Origin: CAZMRF01 sp964568735
GTDB taxonomy: Bacteria; Acidobacteriota; Polarisedimenticolia; JACPZX01
Assembly (NCBI GenBank): GCA_964568735.1
Contig: CAZMRF010000002.1
Location: 1 to 64,000 of the forward strand
Direction: 5' to 3'
Length of the DNA stretch: 64,000 bases
Shown here: positions 22,540 through 31,299 of the stretch, in pieces
How positions within the stretch are numbered: the stretch's first letter is position 1
Layout of the letters: every line of letters begins with the position of its first letter
Translations under genes and position numbers: made by a program
The notes under the pieces: generated by a model
Seen by the model: the letters and a program-made list of their open reading frames with translations, nothing else
What the model was told of the DNA's origin: nothing
Database searches by the model: none

Positions 22540-25500
22540 CTAGTTTTCAACCCACCGGGCCAGGAACAGATTCGTCTCGCCCGAATCCGGGTCGGCACGG
22601 TTCGAGGCCCAGACGAGCCAGCGGCCGTCGGGGCTGAACTGCGGGAAGCCGTCGAAGCCGGGCGCGGTCGTGATGCGCTCGGGCTCACCGCCCTCCTTTG
22701 CTATCAGCCACAGGTCAAACTCTCTCCCCCCGGCCGCTCCCGCGTTGGAGGCATAGATGATCCGGGAGCCTTCGGCCGTGAAGGCCGGGCAGAAGTTGGC
22801 GGCGCCGTTGTTCGTGATCTGCCGCGCACCCGTGCCATCGGACTTCATGACGAAGATCTCCAGCTTACCGGGCCGGATCAGCCCCTGGCCGAGGAGGCGG
22901 CGGTAATCCGCGAGATCCTCCCCCTCGGGGCGGCTGGCGCGCCAGACGATCTCGCTGCAGTCGGGGCTGAAGAAGGCCCCGCCGTCGTAGCCCGGCGAGG
23001 CGGTCAGCCGCGTGACCTTCCCCGCCTCGTCCATGATCCAGAGGTCGAGATCTCCTCCACGATCCGACGTGAAGACGAGCCGCCCTCCACGATGACACCA
23101 GGTGGCCTCCGCATCGTAGCCCGGGTGATCCGTGAGGGGACGCACGACGGAGCCGTCGAGGCTGGACTCGTAGATGTCGTAGCCGGTGTAGAGGGCCCAG
23201 ACGTAACCCTGCGACCGATCGGGTGGAGACGGGCACGCCTCTCCTGCCCCGTGCGTCGAGGAGTAGATGATCCTGTCGGCCTCGGGCCAGTCGAAGTAGC
23301 CGCAGGTCGTGCGTCCCTTCCCCGTCGAGACGAGCCTCGTCGCGCCCGTCGCGAGATCGAGGATGTACTCCTGATCGCAGCCTCCTCCGCGGGGCGTCGA
23401 CTGGAAAATCAGGCTGCGGCCGTCGGGGCTGAAGTAGCCCTCGGCATTCTCTCCACCATGCGTGAGCTGCCGGATCTCCGAGAGATGCGACTCGCCATCG
23501 AACGAGCGCCCGAAGGAGCTGCCCGCGCCCGGGACGAAATCCGGTCCGGGGCGGCTCTCGTAGAAGGGATCGATCTTCGGGCGGGAGGGCGCCCTGTCGT
23601 CTCCTGCGGCCGGAGCCGCAGCGTGGGGATTCTGGGCGGCCGCGGGGACGCCTGAAGCTGCTGGCTGTGCCCCGACCGCGGGCGGCGCGGCAACAGGCGG
23701 CGGGGTTGCAGCGGAAGCCGCGGCCTGGCCCGGAGTGCTATTGGCGGCCGTGGAGGGAGCGGCTCCACTCTTCATGGCCGCGCGATCCCCGAGCGTCGCC
23801 TTCATGCTGATCTTCTCACCGCCCCGGACGACGACCACCTCGATCGTCTCGCCGGGCCGGCTGTCTTGAAGCGCGTAGGTCATGTCGTAGAGGTTCTCGA
23901 TCCGGGTTCCCGCCATCCTGACAATCCTGTCCTTGCCGCGGATCCCCGCGAGGTCCGCGGGTCCACCCCCGCGCACGTCCGAGAGGAGGACGCCTCCCTC
24001 GGTCGACTCCATCGCCGTGTAGTCGGGCACCGTGCCCAGGTAGGCGCCGTAGCCGCGGCTGTCCCCCTGCATCGTGGGCGCGGATGTCGACCGGGCGTAG
24101 GTGAGGCGCACGGGCTCCCCCGCGAGATCGGCGGCCAGGGCCGAGGCGAAGAGCACGACGCGGGCGCCCCCATCGGCATTCACCGTGGCGGGATCGTCGT
24201 CGGGCGTGTGGTAGGCGTCGTGCGCTCCGGTGAAGAGGTGGAGGACCGGAACGCCGGAGGCATAGAAGCTGGTCTGGTCGGAGGGGCCGTAGCCGTCGCC
24301 GTGGCTGCTGACGCTCAGCCCCGCCACCTGCGCCAGCGCCCGCTCGATGGCCGGCTTCCATTCGGGCGCCGAGTCCGAGCCGAGCGCGACGAGCGCTCCG
24401 TCGCGCAGGCGCCCCACCATGTCGAGATTGATCATGGCCGCCGCGCGCTCCATCGGGAAGGGGGGCTCGGCGACGAAGCGGGAGGAGCCTGCGAGCCCCA
24501 CCTCCTCCCCCGAGAAAAGCGCGATGACGATCGTCCTGTGCGAGGCGACGGCGGCCAGCGACTCCCGCAGCCGAGCGCCTATCTGGAGGGCGGCGACGGT
24601 TCCGGAGGCGTTGTCGTCGGCGCCGTTGTGGATCGCTTCTTCGTTGGGGCGCATCGACTTCTCTCCGCCCATCCCGAGGTGGTCGTAGTGGGCGCCCACG
24701 ACGACGACTTCGCTCGCGAGGGGGCCGCGCCCCGGGATCCTGCCCGCGAGGTTCCAGCTCTTCTCCCAGGCGGTCTCGAGCGCCACCCTTCCCCGCACCG
24801 CGACGCCCGTGCTCGCCACCGAGCGGGGCGTGAGATCGCCATCCACGGATCGCTGGAAGACATCCAGATCCACGCCCGCCCTGCTCAGCCACTGCTGAGC
24901 GGCCGAGCATTTCACCTGGATCACCGGGAGACCCGCGGGGCTCTCGGGACCGTCGTTCTTCAAGACGGGCAGCCGGTCGTCCTCTTCGCCCTGGAGGGGA
25001 CCCGTCACGAAGACGACGGCCGCCGCGCCGCGCTCCCGGGCCTGGAGCGTCTTGTACCTCATGGCCGACCAGCGGCTGGGGCGCTTGCCGTCGAAGGGGG
25101 AGGCGTCGTCGCGCTCCTGGGGCTCGTAGCGGAGGACGAGGGCGACCTTTCCCTTCAAGTCGATCCCTTCCAGCTCCTGGTAGCCGAGCTCGGTCGACTC
25201 GATCCCGTAGCCGAGGAAGGCGATCTCCCCGGAGAAGTCGCCGCTGCTCGAAAAGCCGAGGGGAGTCCAATCTTCCTGCGCGACGCCTTCGAGGAGATTC
25301 CCCTCCTCGAGCGCGACACCCACCTTCACGTCGAAGGGCTGCCTGTAGGAGCCGTCGAAGGCCGGCTCGAGGCCTGAGCGGCGCAGCTCCGCCTCGATCC
25401 AGTCGGCTGCCCGCGCGAGGCCGGCCGTTCCGAGGCCACGCCCCTCCATCCCGTCCGCCGCAAGGATCGAGACGCCGGCCTCGAACTCCCCGGCGATCAT

Positions 25501-27069
25501 CTGCAGATCGGCATCCGCCGACGCCGGCGTAGGGAACCGCAGCAGCGAGGCGTAGATCACGATGGCCCGCCAGAAGTCACCCAGCCGGAGATTCTCGTCA
25601 GGCCCGTGCTGGTTGTTGTCGGCATTGACGACGGGCACGCCGTAGACCGGAAGGCCCAGCGCCTCCTCGAAGTAGCTGAGCGGCCCGGTGCCGCCGAGAG
25701 TGGGCATCAGGACGGGCTCCACCTCCCCCGCCCGCCGCACGGCCGTGATGACCGATTGCGAGAGCGGCGTGTCGATCGGCGTTCGCGAGGCGGGGACACC
25801 CGGGCCGTGCGTGATCCGGATGACTTTTGGATGGAGCCGCCGGACCTCCGGCGAGGGCTCCTCCTCCACGACGTGGAAGCCCTGCTTCGCCGCGTGGGCC
25901 TTGATGCGCGCCACCTGAGCTTCGGGCGAGACTCCCTTCACGAGCCTCATGTCGATCTCGGCCACGGCGCTCGCGGGAATCGTCGTGGTGGCCTCGTCGC
26001 CAACACCCGCCGCTTGAAGACCCCTGACGTTGAGGGATGGGCTCTGGATCAGCTCGGCGAGGCTCCTGCCGTTTCCGTCCGGCTTCGCGATGAGGAGCCT
26101 CTCCATCAGCTCCTCGTCGGCGCGGGGGATCGCCCGGATGGCCTCGAGGTCGGCGGGCGAGAGCGGCGCCACGTCGTCGTAGAAGCCCTCCACGAGGACC
26201 CGGCCCTCCTCGTCCTTCATGGAAGCGAGCAGGGAGGCGAGCTTCTCGGCCGGGTTGGGCGCCCAGTTGCCGTAGTGGCCCGAGTGCAGGTGCGTGGCCG
26301 GACCGTAGACCTCGAGCGTGACGGTCACGATCCCGCGCGTGCCGAAGACGACCGTCGGCCGGCCTGATGGATGCAGCGGGCCGTCGGCGAAGATCATGAG
26401 ATCTGCCGCCAGGACTCCGGCATGCTCGCGGAGGACCTCCGCGAGGTGCGGCGAGCTGATCTCCTCTTCGGGATCGAAGATGAACTTCGCCCGGACGCTG
26501 GGCGGGAGGCCCGCGGCCCTCAGGGCGTCCACCGCCGCCATCAGCCCGACGATCGGGCTCTTGTCGTCGGCGGAGGAGCGCCCGTAGAGGCGCGCCTCCG
26601 GATCGCCCGGCTCTCCCCGCAGCGTGGGCACGAAGGGCGAGCCGACAGTCCATCGTGAGGCATCGACCGGCTGGCCGTCGTAGTGGCAGTAGAAGAGGAC
26701 GGTCGTCACGGGCGCTCCTGCCTGCGCACCTTCCGGATCGAGCTCGGCCAGGATGTAGGGTCCGCTCTCCCCCGTCTCGAGGTAGGAGACGCGCAGGCCG
26801 CGCGCTTTCAGGATGCCCGCGAGGTGATCGGCGTTGGCCCTCATCGCCTCGATGTCGATCGCGGAGTTCGGCAGCGAGAGGAAGGCGATCAGCTCGTCGA
26901 GGATCTCCTTGCGGTGCGAGGCGACCCATCCCTCGATCGCGGAGCGATGCTCCCTGTCCTGGGCGGAGTCCGCCCCCTCCCCCGCGAGGGGGGCGCCGGC
27001 GGATCCGCAGAGGGCTGCGGCGGCCAGCATCATCCATCCCGCGAATCGACGCGTAACGTTTTTCTCCAT
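22540..27069 (-). CDS. Giant secreted fusion: M20 peptidase + PA/M28 aminopeptidase + PDZ + TolB-like propeller
   Basis: A 1509-residue protein with a signal peptide (1-30). Residues about 45-510 are an M20 peptidase with YCHYDGQP (His129), GRSSADDKS (Asp168) and FDPEEEISS. Residues about 525-980 are an M28 peptidase with an inserted PA domain: GAHYDHLGMGG near 793, NGADDNASGT and FSGEEVGLAGS. A PDZ domain follows at about 1025-1085 (VLLSDVRGGGPADLAGIRGKDRIVR). After an Ala/Pro linker (1090-1170), residues about 1190-1509 are PD40/TolB propeller blades (SPDGRSLIFQS, GRLVFTSDRGGDLDLW, SPDGRWLVWASN). Both zinc sites look intact. It should process peptides in the periplasm, with two exopeptidases on one chain. 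Each half resembles a separate protein in other bacteria. Confidence 0.85.
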   Translation of the reverse strand: MEKNVTRRFAGWMMLAAAALCGSAGAPLAGEGADSAQDREHRSAIEGWVASHRKEILDELIAFLSLPNSAIDIEAMRANADHLAGILKARGLRVSYLETGESGPYILAELDPEGAQAGAPVTTVLFYCHYDGQPVDASRWTVGSPFVPTLRGEPGDPEARLYGRSSADDKSPIVGLMAAVDALRAAGLPPSVRAKFIFDPEEEISSPHLAEVLREHAGVLAADLMIFADGPLHPSGRPTVVFGTRGIVTVTLEVYGPATHLHSGHYGNWAPNPAEKLASLLASMKDEEGRVLVEGFYDDVAPLSPADLEAIRAIPRADEELMERLLIAKPDGNGRSLAELIQSPSLNVRGLQAAGVGDEATTTIPASAVAEIDMRLVKGVSPEAQVARIKAHAAKQGFHVVEEEPSPEVRRLHPKVIRITHGPGVPASRTPIDTPLSQSVITAVRRAGEVEPVLMPTLGGTGPLSYFEEALGLPVYGVPVVNADNNQHGPDENLRLGDFWRAIVIYASLLRFPTPASADADLQMIAGEFEAGVSILAADGMEGRGLGTAGLARAADWIEAELRRSGLEPAFDGSYRQPFDVKVGVALEEGNLLEGVAQEDWTPLGFSSSGDFSGEIAFLGYGIESTELGYQELEGIDLKGKVALVLRYEPQERDDASPFDGKRPSRWSAMRYKTLQARERGAAAVVFVTGPLQGEEDDRLPVLKNDGPESPAGLPVIQVKCSAAQQWLSRAGVDLDVFQRSVDGDLTPRSVASTGVAVRGRVALETAWEKSWNLAGRIPGRGPLASEVVVVGAHYDHLGMGGEKSMRPNEEAIHNGADDNASGTVAALQIGARLRESLAAVASHRTIVIALFSGEEVGLAGSSRFVAEPPFPMERAAAMINLDMVGRLRDGALVALGSDSAPEWKPAIERALAQVAGLSVSSHGDGYGPSDQTSFYASGVPVLHLFTGAHDAYHTPDDDPATVNADGGARVVLFASALAADLAGEPVRLTYARSTSAPTMQGDSRGYGAYLGTVPDYTAMESTEGGVLLSDVRGGGPADLAGIRGKDRIVRMAGTRIENLYDMTYALQDSRPGETIEVVVVRGGEKISMKATLGDRAAMKSGAAPSTAANSTPGQAAASAATPPPVAAPPAVGAQPAASGVPAAAQNPHAAAPAAGDDRAPSRPKIDPFYESRPGPDFVPGAGSSFGRSFDGESHLSEIRQLTHGGENAEGYFSPDGRSLIFQSTPRGGGCDQEYILDLATGATRLVSTGKGRTTCGYFDWPEADRIIYSSTHGAGEACPSPPDRSQGYVWALYTGYDIYESSLDGSVVRPLTDHPGYDAEATWCHRGGRLVFTSDRGGDLDLWIMDEAGKVTRLTASPGYDGGAFFSPDCSEIVWRASRPEGEDLADYRRLLGQGLIRPGKLEIFVMKSDGTGARQITNNGAANFCPAFTAEGSRIIYASNAGAAGGREFDLWLIAKEGGEPERITTAPGFDGFPQFSPDGRWLVWASNRADPDSGETNLFLARWVEN

Positions 27070-27078
27070 GCACCGATC

Positions 27079-28176
27079 CTACCGGGCCTTCAGCTTCTTC
27101 ACGTATTCAAGGAAGCCGGCTTCGAGAGTCTCCGCGTTCTTGCCCGTCATCTCGTAGAGGACCTCGGCGCCTCCCTTTCCCTCGAGGTCCGCCTTGATGT
27201 AGCGGACGAAGGGCCCTGCGAGCGCGCCCTCCTCGCCGTGGAGCATGTAGTGGACGAGGAGCCAGGAGGCGACGTACTTCGGTCCCTCCTGCTCGACGTG
27301 GAAGAGCTCCTGCGTCTCCGTCCTGACGAGATCGTCGATGAAGCCCGGGTCGGTCACCCTGAGGAGGCGCTTGAACTCCGACAGGAGCTTGCCCGGCGCG
27401 AACGTCGCGGCGCTGGGATGATCGCGAAAGAGGGCCGGCACCGCCCCGCCAATCTCCCCCGCCTCGAAGCCGCCCTTCTTGTCGATGCGTGTGAAGCCGA
27501 AGTAGCAGCCGAGCCCTTCGGCGATCCAGATCGAGAGGTGCTCCGGCTCGGGCCCGAAGAGCCGCTGGTGCGTAAGCTGGTGGGCGGTCTCGTGAATCAG
27601 CAGGCCGGGGAAGTCGCCCGGCAGCTCCGTGTCCGTGTGCGCGATGATGACGCCGAAGTAGGGGATGTAATGGCCGACGCTGTTGCTCGAAGTGGGGGCC
27701 CCGGGCTCCTCGTAGAGGCGGTCGTACTTGTAGCGCGAATAGAAGAGAAGGACCTCCGCCTGCCCCTCCCAGGGGAGGAGATCGGTCCTCGATGACCAGA
27801 ACTGGTCGAAGAAGGCGCCGAAGGACTCGAGGAGGTCGGCGGTCTCCCGCGTCTCGAGCCGCGGATCGTCGGTCCTGACCGCGAAGTGAGCCGTCGTCGC
27901 CGAGTCGTAGTTCCGATCGGCGAGCATCTCGCGGGCCTTCACCTTGAAGGCGGCCACGGTCTTCGCCTGTTCCTCCTTCGCGGGATCAGGCTCGGCAGGG
28001 ATCAGGACGGGGGCCTGCGGCGACGGGGCGGGCGCGGGCTTCGCCTCTTCGGCGCTCTGCTGTACGGCATCGGCGTCATGGCCGCGGGGATCCGAATGCG
28101 CTGTACGCGCCAGGATCGGGGTGGAGGCGAGGGCTGCGAGCGTGAGGGCGACGACGAGCATCGTTGATCTCTTCAC
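27079..28176 (-). CDS. DUF1570-like secreted putative metallopeptidase
   Basis: A 365-residue protein with an N-terminal signal sequence (KRSTMLVVALTLAALAST), a Pro/Ala-rich linker and a gluzincin-like core: LLIHETAHQLTHQRLFG has the HExxH site, followed by LSIWIAEGLGCYFGF with a candidate third ligand Glu. This is the DUF1570 arrangement often seen in large secreted proteomes; the substrate is unknown. I use the GTG at 28176 with GGGAGG 5 bases upstream; the open frame extends to 28296 without a signal peptide. It is the first gene of a six-gene operon running to 19943. Confidence 0.78.
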   Translation of the reverse strand: MKRSTMLVVALTLAALASTPILARTAHSDPRGHDADAVQQSAEEAKPAPAPSPQAPVLIPAEPDPAKEEQAKTVAAFKVKAREMLADRNYDSATTAHFAVRTDDPRLETRETADLLESFGAFFDQFWSSRTDLLPWEGQAEVLLFYSRYKYDRLYEEPGAPTSSNSVGHYIPYFGVIIAHTDTELPGDFPGLLIHETAHQLTHQRLFGPEPEHLSIWIAEGLGCYFGFTRIDKKGGFEAGEIGGAVPALFRDHPSAATFAPGKLLSEFKRLLRVTDPGFIDDLVRTETQELFHVEQEGPKYVASWLLVHYMLHGEEGALAGPFVRYIKADLEGKGGAEVLYEMTGKNAETLEAGFLEYVKKLKAR

Positions 28177-28441
28177 GGCACCTCCCCTGTACTGCGATCG
28201 GCCCCACGGCGGGCGGCCCGGCGATCCTGCCACAGGCGGCGGCGCCGCGCTCGCGCCGCTACCGGAGCCGCGGCAGGGGCGGGCTTCCGGGTTCACGTGG
28301 AAGCTCGCTCCGGCGGCGACGGCAAGCGGGTTGGCTGCGACGCGGCGGGGACGGGCTCCCGGCCTCCAGTTGAAGCCCCCCCGCGGCCACCGTAGAATCC
28401 CCGCTCACCTTTCGCGATCCCGGCCGACCTTCGAGGAGCCG

Positions 28442-29431
28442 ATGCCCGATCCCGAGCCCATCCCGCCCGACCGCGACAGCCTGGCCCCGGGCAACACACC
28501 GCTGGTCCTCATCGACGGCATCTTCGTGAAGCTCGAGTGCTCGAACCCGGGGGGCAGCATCAAGGACCGGGTGGCCTGGTACATCCTCAGGGAGGCGGCC
28601 GCGCGAGGCGAGATCTCCCCCGGCGACCTGGTCGTGGAGGCCACGTCGGGGAATACGGGCATCGCCCTCGCGCTCGTGGCGCGCCATCTCGGCTACCGCG
28701 CTCTGATCTTCATGCCGGAGCACATGAGCGTGGAGCGTAAGCGGATCATCGAGAATCTCGGCGCCGACGTCAGTCTGACTCCCCGCGAGGAGGGCTTCGA
28801 AGGGGCCATCACACGGAGGAACGCCTACCGCGGCCGCCCCGGCTGCTTCGTCCCCGATCAGTTCGACAATCCCGAGAACACCGCCTGCCACCGCGAGACC
28901 ACGGGGGCCGAGCTGATCGCCCAGCTCCGCGAGAAGGAATGCTCCAGCCTCGACGCCTTCGCCGCCGGGGTCGGCACGGGCGGGACCCTGATGGGAGTCG
29001 GGCAGGCCCTGCGCGAGGCCATGCCCAAAGTTCGGATCGTGGCCGTCGAGCCGGCGGAGTCGAGCGTGATGGGCGGCGGGCCGCCAGGAGAGCACGGGAT
29101 CCTGGGCATCGGAGACGGTTTCATCCCGGGCCTCATGGACATGAAGGCCGTCGACGAGGTGATCAGCGTCACGACCATGGAGGCGCACGAGGAGGCCGAC
29201 CGCCTCCGGAGGGTGCACGGCTTCTGCGTCGGGCGGAGCGCCGGGGCGAACATGATTGCGGCGGCCCGCTTGAGGGATCGGAATCTCACGGTGGCGACGC
29301 TCCTGCCCGACTGCTCCAACCGGTACCTCTCGCTGGGGCTGGAGTCTCCCTCCTCGGCCGAGGTCCGCTGCGACCATCGCCATGACTGCCGGGAGAGGAC
29401 GCTCCAGCTCCTGGGCGAGGGCGAGGCATGA
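28442..29431 (+). CDS. PLP-dependent cysteine synthase family protein
   Basis: A 329-residue fold-type II PLP enzyme. The cofactor lysine is in KLECSNPGGSIKDRVA, with the substrate loop EATSGNTGIALALV, the PLP phosphate loop GVGTGGTLMGVG and the C-terminal GRSAGANMIAA. The family includes CysK, CysM and cystathionine beta-synthase. The C-terminal extension CDHRHDCRERTLQLL with two Cys is unusual and could bind metal. The ATG at 28442 matches the start of similarity. It overlaps the next gene by four bases. A cysteine biosynthesis role is likely; exact specificity cannot be read. Confidence 0.88.
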   Translation: MPDPEPIPPDRDSLAPGNTPLVLIDGIFVKLECSNPGGSIKDRVAWYILREAAARGEISPGDLVVEATSGNTGIALALVARHLGYRALIFMPEHMSVERKRIIENLGADVSLTPREEGFEGAITRRNAYRGRPGCFVPDQFDNPENTACHRETTGAELIAQLREKECSSLDAFAAGVGTGGTLMGVGQALREAMPKVRIVAVEPAESSVMGGGPPGEHGILGIGDGFIPGLMDMKAVDEVISVTTMEAHEEADRLRRVHGFCVGRSAGANMIAAARLRDRNLTVATLLPDCSNRYLSLGLESPSSAEVRCDHRHDCRERTLQLLGEGEA

Positions 29432-31299
29432 GGCCCCGCCAGGCCGCGGGGCCCGCTCTCGCCCTCACGAGCCCCGCAATGAGATCCCCACGCCCGCTCC
29501 GGAGCGCCCTCCTTCTCGCAGGGATCCTGCTCCTTCCGGCGGCTTCCGGGGTCCGCGCAGGGCAGACGGATCCCGACAAGGAGACGCAAGCCGAGATCGC
29601 GGCGGCGCGGAGCCTCTTCGAGCGGAACCTCGACGCGATCCGCTCGCGCGACCGCGAGGCCTACCTCGCCTGCTATCTCCAATCGGAGCGCCTCGTGCGC
29701 GTCGGCCCCGCGGGGCCCCAGCTCGGCTACGACTCCCACGCGGCGCAGACGACAACCGACAACTGGCCCGACGTCATCGAGGCGCTCGATCTGCGCCTCA
29801 CTCCCATCCGTCCCGGGATCGTCTTCGGCAGCTACCGCTACCGCGTGCTCTACGGCGCGAGGGAGCTGAGCGGCATCTCGGAGAGGCTCTTCGTGGAGAC
29901 GCCCGAGGGCTGGCGCATCGCCGTGACCTCGGCCTTCCCCCAGCCCGAGGGGACGCCACCGGTCCCCCGCGCGCTCACCGGGGCGACTCTCATCGACGGC
30001 ACGGGGCGCGACCCCGTGCCCGACTCGGTGGTCGTGCTGCGCGACGGCCTCATCGAGTGCGCCGGAAGCCGGAAGGACTGTCCCGTGCCCACCGACGCCG
30101 TGGAGAGCGCTCTGCCGGGCCGCTTCATCACCCCCGGACTCATCGACGCCCACGTCCATTTCTCTCAGAGCGGCTGGGCCGACGGCCGGCCGGACTTCGC
30201 CGACGTGCGCGCCTCGATGCCCTACGAGAATGTCGTCGCGACGCTGCGGGAAGGCGCCCCGGAGTGGTTCAGGACCTACCTCTGCGCGGGCGTCACGGCG
30301 GTCTTCGACGTCGGAGGATACCCGTGGACCCTGGCCTTGCCGGCCCGCGCGGATAGCGCGACGATTGCGCCTCACGTCATCGCGGCGGGCCCGCTCCTCT
30401 CCCCGCTCGAGGTCGAGACGATCAACCTCCCGGGCGAGCGCCAGATCCTCTACATGAAGGACGAGGCGACGACCCGGAGCCTCGTGAAGTACCTCAAGGC
30501 GGCCGGCTCCAAGGCCGTGAAGATCTGGTGGGTCGAGAATCCCGCCCGGAGCGACGAGGAGATCACCGCGCTGGTTTCGGCGGCGGCCGAGGAGGCCCGT
30601 GCCGCGGAGCTGCCCGTCATCGTGCATGCCACGAGCCTCGCGAGGGCCAAGGCGGCCGTGAGGGCCGGGGCCTCGGTGCTGGTCCACAGCGTGTCGGATC
30701 GCGAGGTGGACGACGAGTTCCTCGCGCTCGCCCGCGAGAAGGGAGTCGTCTACTGCCCCACCCTGACCGTCGCCGAGGGCTACTCCCGGCTGCGCTTCGC
30801 CCTGATGACGGGCACGGAGCCGCTGGCGGAGGATCCCCTCGCCTGCGTCGATCCCGTGACGCGGACGAAGCTCAAGATGACGCAGGCCTTCAAGCCCGAG
30901 ACTCTCGGCGACAAGATCAAGGCGCCCGCCCCGTCGGACCGGGCGCGCACCGCGGCGGCTAATCTCAAGCGGGTCTTCGACGCGGGGATCCCCGTGGCCA
31001 TGGGGACCGACGCCGGGAACCCCCTCACACTGCACGGGGCCTCGGTCCTCTTCGAGATGATCGCGATGCAGGAGGCGGGGCTCTCTCCCATGGACGTCAT
31101 CGTCGCGGCCACGAGGGGCTCCGCGAGGGCGGCGGGGCGCCTCGGCGATCTCGGAACGGTCGAGCGAGGGAAGGCCGCGGATCTCCTGGTGCTCGAAGAT
31201 GATCCGCTGGTGAGCGTGAACGCATTCAGATCTCTCGCCCTCGTCGTGCGCGGCGGCGTGGTTCGCCAGCAAGAGGAGCTCCGGGCTCCGATCGAGTGA
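29428..31299 (+). CDS. Secreted amidohydrolase with N-terminal SnoaL/NTF2-like domain
   Basis: A 623-residue protein. A signal sequence (RSALLLAGILLLPAASGVRAG) favours the second ATG at 29479, though 29428 overlaps the previous stop in ATGA style. Residues about 50-165 form an NTF2/SnoaL-like domain (EIAAARSLFERNLDAIRSRDREAYLACY). The amidohydrolase barrel follows: LTGATLIDGTGRDPV, FITPGLIDAHVHF (HxH metal ligands), AVKIWWV, VIVHATS, LVHSVSD, MGTDAGNPLTLHG and VERGKAADLLVLEDDPL. It belongs with imidazolonepropionase-like periplasmic hydrolases such as prolidase-type enzymes. The substrate is unknown. It converges with the glycosyltransferase gene with no gap. Confidence 0.85.
   Translation: MRPRQAAGPALALTSPAMRSPRPLRSALLLAGILLLPAASGVRAGQTDPDKETQAEIAAARSLFERNLDAIRSRDREAYLACYLQSERLVRVGPAGPQLGYDSHAAQTTTDNWPDVIEALDLRLTPIRPGIVFGSYRYRVLYGARELSGISERLFVETPEGWRIAVTSAFPQPEGTPPVPRALTGATLIDGTGRDPVPDSVVVLRDGLIECAGSRKDCPVPTDAVESALPGRFITPGLIDAHVHFSQSGWADGRPDFADVRASMPYENVVATLREGAPEWFRTYLCAGVTAVFDVGGYPWTLALPARADSATIAPHVIAAGPLLSPLEVETINLPGERQILYMKDEATTRSLVKYLKAAGSKAVKIWWVENPARSDEEITALVSAAAEEARAAELPVIVHATSLARAKAAVRAGASVLVHSVSDREVDDEFLALAREKGVVYCPTLTVAEGYSRLRFALMTGTEPLAEDPLACVDPVTRTKLKMTQAFKPETLGDKIKAPAPSDRARTAAANLKRVFDAGIPVAMGTDAGNPLTLHGASVLFEMIAMQEAGLSPMDVIVAATRGSARAAGRLGDLGTVERGKAADLLVLEDDPLVSVNAFRSLALVVRGGVVRQQEELRAPIE

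Noticed and set aside
28858..31272. Minus-strand 804-codon frame
   Set aside because: Antisense shadow of the cysteine-synthase-like and amidohydrolase genes; composition is typical of high-GC out-of-frame translation.
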